Below are positions 47,335 to 56,701 of a stretch of 64,000 nucleotides of DNA, piece by piece (the first letter of the stretch is position 1; each line of letters opens with the position of its first letter). The notes below the pieces were generated by a model. It searched no databases. It saw nothing but the letters and a program-made list of their open reading frames with translations, and was not told the origin of the DNA. The position numbers and the translations under genes were made by a program. The DNA is from Arthrobacter sp. ISL-30 (GTDB lineage: Bacteria > Actinomycetota > Actinomycetes > Actinomycetales > Micrococcaceae): contig NZ_JAGGPK010000020.1 of assembly GCF_018613855.1 (NCBI RefSeq), positions 92,226 through 156,225 on the forward strand. The letters are read 5' to 3'.

Positions 47335-49170
47335 TCAAGGTCTAGGTGTTGCTTGGGCAACATCGCCGACAGTTAGGGCGGCTGCGAGCTCCATGGCGTG
47401 GTCGGGGCGCGTGAGGTCCTTGTTCGTTAGTGCTTGGATGCGTCTGAGGCGCTGTCCAACGGTATTGGGGTGTACATGGAGAAGTCGGGCGGTGTCTGCG
47501 CTGACCAGCCCGCATGAGAAGTAGGTTCGGAGAGTCCTAATAAGTTCTGTACCTCGCGAGGAATCGTGGGCACGCACCGGTCCAAGCGTGCGATCTGCAT
47601 ACTGAAGCAGCTGGTACGCATCGTCGAGTTGAAGGAGTAAACCTACGAGGCCTAGGTCGTCTAGGGTCACGGAGGTATCCGTTTGTCCGGTGAGCGCCAG
47701 CATGTCTAGCGCCCCGGCCGCTGAGCGATAGGCGCGGGGATACATTTTCAGGTCTGGACAGGGGCCTAGTGATACCGCCGTCGCTGAGGCGATTGGGCGA
47801 CGTGAAGCGGCGAGCCTGCGGACCTCGTCGCTCAAGTCCATCTGGAACGTTGATTGCCCGAATGCGGCGGGAATCAGGACGACGATTCGATCGTGATGTA
47901 TAGCGGACAGCGGGCGGGGTTTGAATGGCGCAGTCCAGGCGTTGATCCGGCGAAGGGCCTGTTGCAGACAAGTGTTGACATCGCTTTGAGCGACATGCGT
48001 TAAGGAGATAACGACCATTGAGTGCTCGAGAGTCAGATCATGGCCTACCCGCTCTGCGCGGGCAACGATGGTGCTCATGGCGGACGACTCCCCGGTGAGG
48101 AGGTCGTTTAGGACTGCGCCTTGAAGTCTCCATTGCGCTTCTTCAGCTGTTCGTGCTCGTAGAAGCTCGAGCGAGGTGACAACTGCAGCATGTTCAACGG
48201 CGCGACGCTCAATCGCCGTAAGTGGTTCGGGTCCGCCAGCAGTCCAAATCCTGGCGACCTCGCTTTCGTCAAGCAGCACTGGGTAGATCCCGAAGAGGCT
48301 AGCCTCGTCGTCTCTGGTGCCGGCTCTCGTCTGATCGTCCGGGAACCTGACGGCGGGATCTGAGCGACCGATCACTGTCCCTTGTGCGTCTTCGATCAAG
48401 ATGTCTCGCGAAATCAGGATTGACAGTGCCGCGGCAATGCCTGGGACACCGCCACCCCTCAGGGCAATCTCAGTCAGCTTTTGGTGGATATCCTCGGACT
48501 TCTGCAGCAAGTCTCGCTGTAAGTGAAGTTCCCGATTGAGCAGTACCAATTCCTCTATCTGTCGGGCTTCAGCCGATCGCAAGCGAGAAGTAGTGAGAGC
48601 GATAGCAGCGTGATCGGCTAGCACTGCGAGAAGCGCAGTTTCCTGTTGGCCATAGTCGTGAATGTTCGCGCGATAGCAGTTTAGTGTGCCAATAACGGCG
48701 TGGTCGGAATCCAGCAACGGCACCGAGATCATGGAGCGGTAGCCCTGCTCCTTGGCAACTCCTCCCCAAGGCGCGAATTGCGGTTCCGCTTGGATGTCGG
48801 CAATAGCCACGGGTCGGCCGGTCCGAAACGCCCTACTGGATGGAGCTTCGAAAGCAGCGTCTTGGTCGAGAAGGACCGGGTGGTTTGCGTTGACCTGGGC
48901 GATGTAATCCGAGGATAGGCCGCTGGAGCCCTCGATTGTGAGCTTGCGAGAAGAAGCGTCTGGTAAAAGTACGCCACAAAAGTCATACCCCATCAGCGAT
49001 GCGGCCGTCCCGGCGATGAGATCAAGGACATCGGTGAGCGGCTGCGCGGTGACGACTGTCTGAGTGATCGCACGAACGCTGTCCAGCCACCGCCGTACCT
49101 CAAGGGATCCCTCGGTACTCTCCAAGGAGGCTTCAGCGCTCGGCGGTCCACTTATCGAGGGGTAGCTCAC
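47335..49170 (-). CDS. PucR/CdaR-type regulator with N-terminal GAF domain
   Basis: A 611-residue regulator read from GTG 49170 (VSYPSISGPPSAEASLE); upstream in-frame sequence overlaps the divergent promoter. A GAF domain spans residues about 30-185 (AASLMGYDFCGVLLPD, SMISVPLLDSDHAVIGTLNC). A short coiled-coil linker follows (RQIEELVLLNRELHLQRDLL), then a CdaR GGDEF-like middle part. The C-terminal PucR HTH_30 is RTYFSCGLVSADTARLLHVH and NTVGQRLRRIQ. Such proteins activate divergent catabolic operons in actinobacteria. Its target is presumably the aldehyde dehydrogenase operon at 49328. Confidence 0.92.
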   Translation of the reverse strand: MSYPSISGPPSAEASLESTEGSLEVRRWLDSVRAITQTVVTAQPLTDVLDLIAGTAASLMGYDFCGVLLPDASSRKLTIEGSSGLSSDYIAQVNANHPVLLDQDAAFEAPSSRAFRTGRPVAIADIQAEPQFAPWGGVAKEQGYRSMISVPLLDSDHAVIGTLNCYRANIHDYGQQETALLAVLADHAAIALTTSRLRSAEARQIEELVLLNRELHLQRDLLQKSEDIHQKLTEIALRGGGVPGIAAALSILISRDILIEDAQGTVIGRSDPAVRFPDDQTRAGTRDDEASLFGIYPVLLDESEVARIWTAGGPEPLTAIERRAVEHAAVVTSLELLRARTAEEAQWRLQGAVLNDLLTGESSAMSTIVARAERVGHDLTLEHSMVVISLTHVAQSDVNTCLQQALRRINAWTAPFKPRPLSAIHHDRIVVLIPAAFGQSTFQMDLSDEVRRLAASRRPIASATAVSLGPCPDLKMYPRAYRSAAGALDMLALTGQTDTSVTLDDLGLVGLLLQLDDAYQLLQYADRTLGPVRAHDSSRGTELIRTLRTYFSCGLVSADTARLLHVHPNTVGQRLRRIQALTNKDLTRPDHAMELAAALTVGDVAQATPRP

Positions 49171-49210
49171 TACTCCATGATACCGAAGGTGTCGCGATAA
49201 ACACCTGCTG

Positions 49211-49238
49211 TTGACTTTTATGTGGGCTCGCACATATT
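49211..49238 (+). promoter_or_regulatory. Promoter with embedded operator for the catabolic operon
   Basis: ttgact (49211-49216) and catatt (49233-49238) form a -35/-10 pair with a 16-nt spacer. Inside lies the perfect inverted repeat tatgtg-N6-cacata (49219-49236), and a further cacat/atgtg pair follows. A protein bound here would cover the promoter. Confidence 0.6.
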
Positions 49239-49327
49239 CAGCATGTGATTGAGATCGCATACTGGTAATGATCCTTTCCCGAGAGAGGCCGCAGCAGAGC
49301 AGCTGACGACCAAGAAACGAGACAAAC

Positions 49328-50821
49328 ATGATCGAGCAATTTATGTTTATCGACGGCAAGAATGTTTCTGCCGATAGTGGAGCATCCTTGACCATCTCGA
49401 ATCCCGCGACAGGCCGGTCGATCGCCACAGTTCCTGACGGAGGACGTGTCGACGTCGACAAGGCCGTTGCCTCTGCGAGGGCGGCTTTCGAGTCCGGACC
49501 CTGGCCGCGCATGAGCCGGACGGAGCGAGCGAAGGTATTGCTCCGGGCGGCTGACGCTCTTGAGGCCGCCAGCGAATCGCTGTTCACACTCGAGACACAG
49601 AACAATGGCCGTCCGATTACTGAAACCAGAGCTCAGCTGTCCCGTGTGCCGGAGTGGTTCCGCTACAACGCCGCACTTCTCGCGGCTCAACGCGAAGCTG
49701 TCCTACCCAGTGACGGCCCCTACTTGACCTACCAGAAGCGCACACCCCTGGGAGTCTGCGGAATCATCACCCCCTTCAATCACCCTGCTCTGATCCTCGC
49801 CCGGAGCCTTTCAGCGGCCTTGGCGACCGGGAACACAGTCGTCCTCAAACCGTCCGAACTTACCCCCCTCACCACCCTTGCGATGGCCCGTATCATCACC
49901 GATGCGGGCGTCCCGGAAGGAGTGATCAATGTTGTGACGGGGGGACGAGAAGCTGGGATCGGACTGAGCGAGCACGGTGACGTCGCCAAGATTACGCTGA
50001 CGGGCGGGACCGAAGCCGGCAGGTCCGCTACAGTAGCGACAGCATCACGGTTCGCGCGCGTCACAGCTGAACTAGGCGGCAAGACCCCTGTTATCGTATT
50101 TGGCGATTACGACCCGAAGGCTGCCGCCGAAGGAGCTGCCTTCGCCGCGTTCGTAGCGTCCGGGCAGTCGTGCGTCGCCGGCGCACGGTTCCTCGTACAG
50201 CGGGAACGGTACGACGAGTTTGTCTCCGCGTTGGTTGCAAGGGCAAATGCAATCAAAATTGGTGATCCCGCTCAGCCCGAAACTCAGATCGGGCCGATGA
50301 TCAGCGACCTGCAACGCAGCAAAGTCATGGACTACATAAAAATCGGTCAGCAGGAGGGCGCCCGGCTCGCCGCGGGAGGAAAAGTCCCGGACCTGCCTGA
50401 CGATCTTCGCAACGGCTTCTTCCTGCGGCCCACGGTTTTCGCCGACGCAACAAATTCCATGCGTGTCGCCCAAGAGGAAATCTTCGGCCCCGTCGCTGTC
50501 GTCGTCCCCTTCGACACAGAAGCGGAAGCCATCGAAATGGCCAACGACAACCGCTTCGGCCTGGGCGCGGCTGTCTGGACCCGCGACCTCGCCCGTGGCC
50601 ATCGCGTCGCGGCATCGATTGAGTCGGGCATGGTCTGGGTCAATGATCACCACCGTCTTGAACCGTCTTTGCCGTGGGGCGGTATCAAGGAATCCGGAAC
50701 CGGGAAGGACGCTGGGACAGAGTCCTTTGACGACTTCACCTGGATAAAGACCATCGTCGTTCGGATCGCCGACCATGACGTCGACTGGTACGGGACCGAC
50801 GCCCCCGAGCGGCTCAACTGA
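49328..50821 (+). CDS. NAD(P)-dependent aldehyde dehydrogenase
   Basis: A 497-residue ALDH-superfamily enzyme. GIITPFNHPALILARSLSAAL and VVLKPSELTPL are cofactor-site blocks. The catalytic Glu is in VTAELGGKTPVIVF and the nucleophilic Cys in VASGQSCVAGARFLV. EEIFGPVAVVVPF and SLPWGGIKESGTGKDAG complete the fold. It oxidises an aldehyde to the acid. First gene of the PucR-linked operon, it may act on the aldehyde that feeds the pathway or on one released by ring cleavage. It lies about 30 nt from the MFS gene. Confidence 0.93.
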   Translation: MIEQFMFIDGKNVSADSGASLTISNPATGRSIATVPDGGRVDVDKAVASARAAFESGPWPRMSRTERAKVLLRAADALEAASESLFTLETQNNGRPITETRAQLSRVPEWFRYNAALLAAQREAVLPSDGPYLTYQKRTPLGVCGIITPFNHPALILARSLSAALATGNTVVLKPSELTPLTTLAMARIITDAGVPEGVINVVTGGREAGIGLSEHGDVAKITLTGGTEAGRSATVATASRFARVTAELGGKTPVIVFGDYDPKAAAEGAAFAAFVASGQSCVAGARFLVQRERYDEFVSALVARANAIKIGDPAQPETQIGPMISDLQRSKVMDYIKIGQQEGARLAAGGKVPDLPDDLRNGFFLRPTVFADATNSMRVAQEEIFGPVAVVVPFDTEAEAIEMANDNRFGLGAAVWTRDLARGHRVAASIESGMVWVNDHHRLEPSLPWGGIKESGTGKDAGTESFDDFTWIKTIVVRIADHDVDWYGTDAPERLN

Positions 50822-50852
50822 GTCACCGACCCTTTGACGATTGGACAATAAC

Positions 50853-52235
50853 GTGACTCTGAATAACGGATCCACGGCTAGTCTTGGCTGGCGGCAGCAA
50901 ATTACCCGGGTGCAATGGCTAGTACTCTTCGGCACCACCATGGGATGGGCACTCGACGGATTCGCTGGCAGCCTCTACGCGCTGGTTTTAGGCCCTGCCA
51001 TGACGGACTTGCTGCCTCACTCCGGCATCGTGGTCAGTCCCGGTCAGATCGGACTCTACGGTGGTCTGACTGTAGCCCTGTTCCTTGCCGGGTGGGCAAC
51101 CGGCGGAATCCTTTTTGGTGTTCTCGCCGACTACTTTGGTCGGGTCCGAGTACTTTCGATCGGCATCCTCACCTACGCCCTTTTTACGGCATTGGCGGCA
51201 TTTGCCGACACATGGTGGCAGCTCGGCATTCTCCGATTCATCGCCGGCCTTGGATCCGGCGTTGAAGCGCCAGTAGGGGCGGCACTCGTTGCAGAAGTCT
51301 GGCGCAACAAGTACCGTGCCCGGGCCTGCGGTGTGATGATGTCCGGCTATGCAGCCGGTTTCTTCATGGCTGCGTTGGCTTACGCTCTGCTAAGCGATCA
51401 TGGATGGCGGTTCATGCTTGTCCTGGCAGTCGTCCCTGCGTTTCTCGTGTGGTTCCTGCGCCGCTATGTTCCCGAACCTGAAGAGATTAAGACGGTCATC
51501 GCGGAGCGCAAGGAGCGCAAAGGAAAAGCCACACGCCGACCAGAAGACCAATTCGTCCTACGTCGGCTCCTGTCACCACCGCATCTGCGAACAACCCTCA
51601 TCTGCACCGCCCTTGCTTCCGGCTCCCTGTTGGCATTCTGGAGCGTCTCCACGTGGTACCCCCAAATCATTAGGGACATGACTGTCGCCGAATCCCTCTC
51701 CTCCCAGGTGGCCAACCACCGCGTTGCAGTCTCATCAATGCTGTTCAACGCCGGCGGAATCCTCGGGTACGCCTCATGGGGCTTCCTCGCTGACGCCATT
51801 GGACGGCGCAAAGCGTTCCTGGTCAGCTTCATGATTTCCGGGCTCAGCATCGCTTACCTCTTCCCGTTCGAGCACAACTACACCACCTACCTGATTGTCA
51901 TCCCCATCGTTGGGTTCGGGCTGTTTGGAGCACTCTCAGGAAACTTCGTCTATGGACCCGAAATGTTCTCCCCAAGTATGAGGGCGAGCGGAATTGCCCT
52001 GGCGAACAGCATCGGCCGGTATATCACCGCCGCCGGTCCGCTCGTCGCCGGTGTCATAGCGACGTCCTGGTTTGGCGGCAACCTCGGCGTGGCGACAGCG
52101 GTATTGGCCGCCACAGGAATTATCGGCCTCATTGGGCTGTACTTCGCCCCTGAAACTCGCAACGCCGAACTCCCAACTGACACCCCCTCAGACCTCTCAA
52201 CCGACCCCGTATCAGCGAAAGGAGCCTCGACATGA
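50853..52235 (+). CDS. MFS transporter (aromatic/organic acid importer type)
   Basis: A 460-residue 12-helix permease. GTG 50853 is the likelier start; an in-frame TTG at 50841 would add four residues, and neither has a strong ribosome site. GWALDGFAGSLYALVLGP in helix 1, GVLADYFGRVRVLSIGILTY (loop motif) and GFLADAIGRRKAFLVSFM in the second half place it near the organic-acid symporters. Its stop overlaps the FAD hydroxylase start by 4 nt. It probably imports the substrate of the operon. Confidence 0.9.
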   Translation: MTLNNGSTASLGWRQQITRVQWLVLFGTTMGWALDGFAGSLYALVLGPAMTDLLPHSGIVVSPGQIGLYGGLTVALFLAGWATGGILFGVLADYFGRVRVLSIGILTYALFTALAAFADTWWQLGILRFIAGLGSGVEAPVGAALVAEVWRNKYRARACGVMMSGYAAGFFMAALAYALLSDHGWRFMLVLAVVPAFLVWFLRRYVPEPEEIKTVIAERKERKGKATRRPEDQFVLRRLLSPPHLRTTLICTALASGSLLAFWSVSTWYPQIIRDMTVAESLSSQVANHRVAVSSMLFNAGGILGYASWGFLADAIGRRKAFLVSFMISGLSIAYLFPFEHNYTTYLIVIPIVGFGLFGALSGNFVYGPEMFSPSMRASGIALANSIGRYITAAGPLVAGVIATSWFGGNLGVATAVLAATGIIGLIGLYFAPETRNAELPTDTPSDLSTDPVSAKGAST

Positions 52236-53422
52236 ACGCCTACAGCGGATCGCGAGCAGTGGTCATCGGAGGATCCATTGGCGGACTCACTGCCGCCCTT
52301 CTACTCCGAGACCTCGGCTTTGAAGTTGATGTCTATGAACGAACACCATCTGATTTGGACGGCCGCGGCGGCGGTATCGTTCTGCAACCGGACACCCTGC
52401 GATGGTTTCGGGAGCGCAGTTCACAGCGACCAGAAGATGTTAGCACCACGACAAACTGGGTCCAGTACATTGATTCCGACAACCACATCATCGATAGAGA
52501 AGCCCGTTCCTGGTCCCATACGTCTTGGGGAACATTTTATAGAGCCCTGCTCGCGGACTTCGGACGCGAGCACTACCACCTCGGTGAATTTGCCTGCGGA
52601 TTTGATCAGGACGAGGGCTCCGTGACCGTGCGCTTCGTCAGCGGCCGGCGAGAGCAAGCATCTCTCGTCGTGATAGCCGACGGTGTCACATCAGGCAACC
52701 GAGCCCGGATCGACCCCGATGTCACCCTCGACTACTCCGGGTACATCGGATGGCGCGGAACGGTCGACGAAGCCAATCTAACCGCCGAAACAGCCGCCCT
52801 GCTCAATGACGCAGTCACCTACAACGTCGTTCCGCACTCCCAAATCACCATGTATCCCATCCCCAGCGAGCGAGGCGTCGCTAAGGGCCAACGTCTCATG
52901 AACTACGTCTGGTACCGCAACGTAGCCGCGGGGCCGGACCTCGACGAAATGCTCACCAACAAGCAAGGATTCCTGGGAAAAGTGTCAGTGCACCCCAACC
53001 AGGTTCAAGATCGCTATGTAGACGAGATGCGCGAGACTGCCACGCGCATCCTTGCCCCAGCCGCAGCCGAAGTGGTGACGGCGACCGAGGCGCCCTTTAT
53101 CCAGGTTGTCTGGGATTCGCGTGCGTCGAAGATGGTGAGTGGCCGGGTGGCCCTGATCGGGGATGCGGCGTGTGGAGCAAGACCTCATGCTGCCGCCGGC
53201 ACCGCCAAGGCCGCCGCAGATGCCTGGGCGCTCAGTGAGGCGCTGACAGCCTCGGCAGGCAACGTCGCCGAGGCCCTGGAGAAGTGGGAACCCGGCCAGC
53301 TCGAGCTCAGCAGCAACCTGCTCGCGCGGGTAAAGGCCATGGGCGAACGATCCCAGTTCACCAACACGTGGACCCCAGGAGACGCAGATCTTCGATTCGG
53401 CCTATACGGCCCGGGCCGCTAA
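52232..53422 (+). CDS. FAD-dependent aromatic hydroxylase (2,6-dihydroxypyridine 3-hydroxylase-like)
   Basis: A 396-residue class A flavin monooxygenase. AVVIGGSIGGLTAALLLRDL is the GxGxxG dinucleotide site with the acidic residue in VDVYERTP. VVIADGVTSGNRAR is the DG motif region. RVALIGDAACGARPHAAAG is the FAD ribityl-binding GD motif with P-H-A-A-A-G, which I recall from 2,6-dihydroxypyridine 3-hydroxylase of the nicotine pathway; VWYRNVAAGPDLDEML also resembles it. It inserts one oxygen into an activated ring. A hydroxypyridine or hydroxybenzoate-type substrate is likely; the exact one is inference. Confidence 0.87.
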   Translation: MNAYSGSRAVVIGGSIGGLTAALLLRDLGFEVDVYERTPSDLDGRGGGIVLQPDTLRWFRERSSQRPEDVSTTTNWVQYIDSDNHIIDREARSWSHTSWGTFYRALLADFGREHYHLGEFACGFDQDEGSVTVRFVSGRREQASLVVIADGVTSGNRARIDPDVTLDYSGYIGWRGTVDEANLTAETAALLNDAVTYNVVPHSQITMYPIPSERGVAKGQRLMNYVWYRNVAAGPDLDEMLTNKQGFLGKVSVHPNQVQDRYVDEMRETATRILAPAAAEVVTATEAPFIQVVWDSRASKMVSGRVALIGDAACGARPHAAAGTAKAAADAWALSEALTASAGNVAEALEKWEPGQLELSSNLLARVKAMGERSQFTNTWTPGDADLRFGLYGPGR

Positions 53423-53450
53423 CCCACAACCACCATCGAAAGGCTCACCC

Positions 53451-53891
53451 ATGACTACTGATAGCTTCCTTAGCGATCTGCCCCTCGCCGGAACCCTTGT
53501 CGGGACAAACTTCGAAGGATGGTCCGACGAGCTGCGCCAGGAATTCGACACCCACGCATTTGACGGGCAAGTGGGATCAAAACTCCTCAGTGAAAATAAC
53601 CGTGTGCGAGTCTGGGAAATACGACTCTCACCGGGGGACCGCTGGCACGCCCACCGCCACGTCCTGGACTACTTCTGGACCGCTATTAACGCCGGCACCA
53701 GTCGTCAACACACACACGACGGCACCACTCGTGACGTCTCGTACTCAGCCGGAGAAACCCGCCACTTCCATTTCTCGCACGGAGAATATCTGCTCCATGA
53801 CATCGAAAATGTCGGTCAAACGGAGTTGATTTTCACCACTGTCGAACACCTCGACTCCGAGAACGAACCACTACCGGTGGTGGGGCCATGA
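53451..53891 (+). CDS. Cupin-domain protein
   Basis: A 146-residue single-domain cupin. The metal-binding pattern is spread over RLSPGDRWHAHRHVLDYFWT (two His) and GETRHFHFSHGEYLLHDIEN, with a further His near HLDSENE. It may be a small dioxygenase or isomerase, or a non-catalytic binding protein. In an operon with a hydroxylase and an ACMSD-like decarboxylase, a role in ring cleavage or tautomerisation is possible but not shown. The stop overlaps the amidohydrolase start by 4 nt. Confidence 0.82.
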   Translation: MTTDSFLSDLPLAGTLVGTNFEGWSDELRQEFDTHAFDGQVGSKLLSENNRVRVWEIRLSPGDRWHAHRHVLDYFWTAINAGTSRQHTHDGTTRDVSYSAGETRHFHFSHGEYLLHDIENVGQTELIFTTVEHLDSENEPLPVVGP

Positions 53892-54865
53892 GCGCCGACT
53901 TGGTTGATGTCCACGCACACTGGCTGCCGGCAGACCTGTTCGGGCTCCCACCTGGCTCTCCGTTCGGGGCCATGCGGGATCAGGACGGTGAATTGTTCCT
54001 AGGCAACCTGCCATTGTCTATCCGGACAGAGGCAATGAGCGATATAAGCGCCATCATCGCCGACATGAATGCCAATGGCATAGCCCTACGAGCACTGTCG
54101 CCGCCGCCTTTCGCGTTCGCTGTAAACTCGCCGGCCGAAGACTACATCAACTCGTACAACGCCAGCCTTTCAAAGGTCGTCGCCGAGTCCTCCGGCCGAC
54201 TCTCCGGCCTGGCACTGGTCCAGCTTGATGACGCCGGGGCAGCCGACCATCAGGTGGCCGATATCGCCGCGGCCGGTATCCTTGCAGGCATCGCGATTCC
54301 CCCTGTTTTACGAGGGACATCGCTCGACACCGGAGTGCTTCGGTCAGTGCTGCGTTCAGCCGCAAAGCACCAACTCGCTGTGCTCGTGCATCCAATGCAG
54401 CTGCCGCGACCTGAATGGTCATCTCACTACCTGGCCAATCTCATCGGCAACCCTGTGGAGACCGCCACAGCGGTCGCATCCAGCATCCTTGGCGGGGTTT
54501 TAGAAGAACTACCGAATCTCAGGATCTGCTTTGTCCACGGTGGTGGCTGCGCGCCCGCCCTCCTGGGACGCTGGGCACATGCCTGGCAGGCCAGAGCGGA
54601 CGTCCGGGCCCACAGTTCACGGAATCCACGAGAACTCTTCCGGGCAGCCTACATCGACACCGTGACGCACGACGCCCAAGCTCTTGACCTGCTGCAGTCA
54701 CATGCTGGAGAGAACCGGATCCTTTGTGGAACCGACTACCCGTTTGACATGGCCGAAACTAGCTTGCCGTCCTTCGTCAACACCTGCGGGCTGGACCGGG
54801 CCGCGCTGCTGCGTAACGGAAAAGCCTTCCTGGGCGCGGACGTACCTGCGGCGGTGGCACGATGA
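53888..54865 (+). CDS. Amidohydrolase-2 family protein (ACMSD-like decarboxylase/hydrolase)
   Basis: A 325-residue TIM-barrel metal enzyme. LVDVHAHWLPADLFGLPPGS holds the N-terminal HxH. LAVLVHPMQLP and LRICFVHGGGCAPALLGRW carry the next metal/catalytic His residues, and ILCGTDYPFDMAETSL the Asp. This arrangement is that of 2-amino-3-carboxymuconate-6-semialdehyde decarboxylase and the resorcylate/carboxyvanillate decarboxylases. It probably removes CO2 from an aromatic or ring-opened acid. Overlaps both neighbours by 4 nt. Confidence 0.87.
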   Translation: MSADLVDVHAHWLPADLFGLPPGSPFGAMRDQDGELFLGNLPLSIRTEAMSDISAIIADMNANGIALRALSPPPFAFAVNSPAEDYINSYNASLSKVVAESSGRLSGLALVQLDDAGAADHQVADIAAAGILAGIAIPPVLRGTSLDTGVLRSVLRSAAKHQLAVLVHPMQLPRPEWSSHYLANLIGNPVETATAVASSILGGVLEELPNLRICFVHGGGCAPALLGRWAHAWQARADVRAHSSRNPRELFRAAYIDTVTHDAQALDLLQSHAGENRILCGTDYPFDMAETSLPSFVNTCGLDRAALLRNGKAFLGADVPAAVAR

Positions 54866-55980
54866 CGAGCCTGTTCGATCCCATCACGCTGCGCGGATTG
54901 ACAATCCGAAATCGCATCTGGATGTCACCAATGATGCAGTTTTCATCCACACCCACCGGACCCGACACTGGTGCAGCGACCAACTGGCATTTTCAACACT
55001 TCGCGGCACGTGCGATAGGCGGCGTTGGACTGGCAATGGTGGAAGCGACTTCCGTCAGCCCGGAGGGACGCAGCAGCGAGTACGACCTGGGGTTGTGGAA
55101 CGACCAGCAAGCCCGCTCTCACGGCAGAATCCTTGATTTTCTGCACGCCCATGGAACAGCGGTGGGCATCCAGTTAGTGCACGCAGGGCGAAAAGCTGCG
55201 ACAGGCCGCCCTTGGAAAGAAGGGAACCATATCGAGAGGACATGGGACCGTGTTGGACCCAGCACAGAACCTTTCGGTTCCATTCCCGCACCGAGGCAAC
55301 TCACAACTGCGGAAATCCGCTCTGTCGTCGAGGCTTTTGGTGCAGCTGCTCGTCGCGCACGCCATGCCGGTTTCGATGTACTGGAACTACACGGTGCCCA
55401 CGGGTACCTCATACATCAATTCCTGTCACCCTTCTCGAACCACCGCACCGACCACTACGGAGGTTCCCTTCCTAACCGGATGCGATTTGCTACCGAGGTC
55501 GTCGATGCCGTGCGACGCGAGTGGCCAGAGGACAAACCCCTGTTCTTCCGAGTCTCTGCCACGGACTGGCTTGCTGGGGACACTGAGGACAGACGAATTG
55601 GCTGGACTCGGGACGAAACGGTTCTGCTCGCAAAGGTTCTTAGAGAACACGGAGTCGATTTGTTAGATGTCTCGACCGGCGGCATAGCACCCGATGCCCA
55701 GATTCCGGTGCAGCCGAACTATCAAGTGCAGTTTGCCGAAGAAATACGACGCGAAGCAGGCATACCCACCGCTGCCGTGGGACTGATTACTGAACCAGGC
55801 CAGGCAGCTGAAATCGTATCCGCGGGCAGAGCCGACGCCGTATTCCTAGCGCGGGAACTGCTTTCCAACCCCAACTGGGCACAGCGTGCGGCGGCCGAAC
55901 TGGGAGAACCAATGGACTATCCGCAGCAGTACGCGCGCGGATTCAAAAAATTCGATCGGGTCGCAGCACCGAGCTCCTAA
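54862..55980 (+). CDS. Old-yellow-enzyme family NADH:flavin oxidoreductase (YqjM-like)
   Basis: A 372-residue FMN-dependent ene-reductase. PITLRGLTIRNRIWMSPMMQ starts the barrel, GIQLVHAGRKAAT holds substrate-site residues, LHGAHGYLIHQFLSPFSNHR and RTDHYGGSLPNRMRF are the classic family motif, and GIPTAAVGLITEPGQA with LARELLSNPNW binds FMN phosphate. It reduces an alpha,beta-unsaturated carbonyl compound, plausible for a maleyl- or muconate-type product of ring opening. Last gene of the tightly overlapping operon. Confidence 0.92.
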   Translation: MTSLFDPITLRGLTIRNRIWMSPMMQFSSTPTGPDTGAATNWHFQHFAARAIGGVGLAMVEATSVSPEGRSSEYDLGLWNDQQARSHGRILDFLHAHGTAVGIQLVHAGRKAATGRPWKEGNHIERTWDRVGPSTEPFGSIPAPRQLTTAEIRSVVEAFGAAARRARHAGFDVLELHGAHGYLIHQFLSPFSNHRTDHYGGSLPNRMRFATEVVDAVRREWPEDKPLFFRVSATDWLAGDTEDRRIGWTRDETVLLAKVLREHGVDLLDVSTGGIAPDAQIPVQPNYQVQFAEEIRREAGIPTAAVGLITEPGQAAEIVSAGRADAVFLARELLSNPNWAQRAAAELGEPMDYPQQYARGFKKFDRVAAPSS

Positions 55981-56033
55981 TCCAGGAACAAACCCGCCGA
56001 GCTAATGCTGCCCCCATAGATGGAGAAAAAGTA

Positions 56034-56267
56034 ATGACCATATTCCAAGAATCAGAATCGGTTCTGGGAGTCAACGGAGATGATGCGGTCACCATCGACA
56101 ATGATCTAGCCCGAGCAGTGGAAATCGCAGAACTAAAGGCGCAACTAATGGGAGGCGCGGGAGTCCTGGTTACCCAACACGATTATTGGTCCTTTACGGT
56201 AGCCGTGACCTCGACGGTACCTTTTGGTCAAAGAATCGAAAAACGACGGTGGCTTGCCGCCTGCTAA
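56034..56267 (+). CDS. Small hypothetical protein, possibly truncated
   Basis: A 77-residue frame with gagaaaaagta before ATG 56034. The acidic start (MTIFQESESVLGVNGDD) and a helix (ARAVEIAELKAQLMGGAGVL) look natural, but the C-terminus (QRIEKRRWLAAC) ends abruptly, as if the gene were cut. No family recognised. It follows the catabolic operon by 53 nt and precedes a strong terminator. Confidence 0.4.
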   Translation: MTIFQESESVLGVNGDDAVTIDNDLARAVEIAELKAQLMGGAGVLVTQHDYWSFTVAVTSTVPFGQRIEKRRWLAAC

Positions 56268-56701
56268 GTCCGCTTGACTGTCGGCAAGCACGGAATAAAG
56301 GGTGGCCCTCCTAAGGAAGTCCGATCACGTCGTTCCCAGGCCCCGGCTACCAAGGCAAATTGCTGCTTCTGCCAAGGGCCGAAAGCCGACTGAGAACATG
56401 CCGATCGCCGTACCGAGCTCAATAGCGGACCATCCACCTACCACCGGAACCTCCCGCTTCTCGCAACTCGGGAGGTTCCGGTTTTCCCTTCCGCTGCCCA
56501 GCAGGACCTCTTCACTCGCTCGTTGCCGTCCGGCTGTTCACCCAAGCATCCGAAACTCAGCAGCGGACGTCTGCTCCTGCCCGTCATCCCCAAAACTGCG
56601 GCGCCCCACTGACAGTCGATGGAGACCCGCGATGGCAAAAAAACAAAACTCGGACACCTCCTGCCAAGTACCCCTCTAAATCGGATCACTCATGAAAGTT
56701 T
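56268..56701. other. Intergenic with terminator
   Basis: No gene recognised besides the terminator at 56443-56482. The right part should hold the promoter of the TPP-enzyme gene, but no clear -35/-10 pair stands out. Confidence 0.4.
56443..56482 (+). terminator. Strong intrinsic terminator
   Basis: A 14-bp perfect stem (56443-56456 with 56469-56482), 12-nt loop, followed by tttt. It closes the 49.3-56.3 kb operon. Confidence 0.85.
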
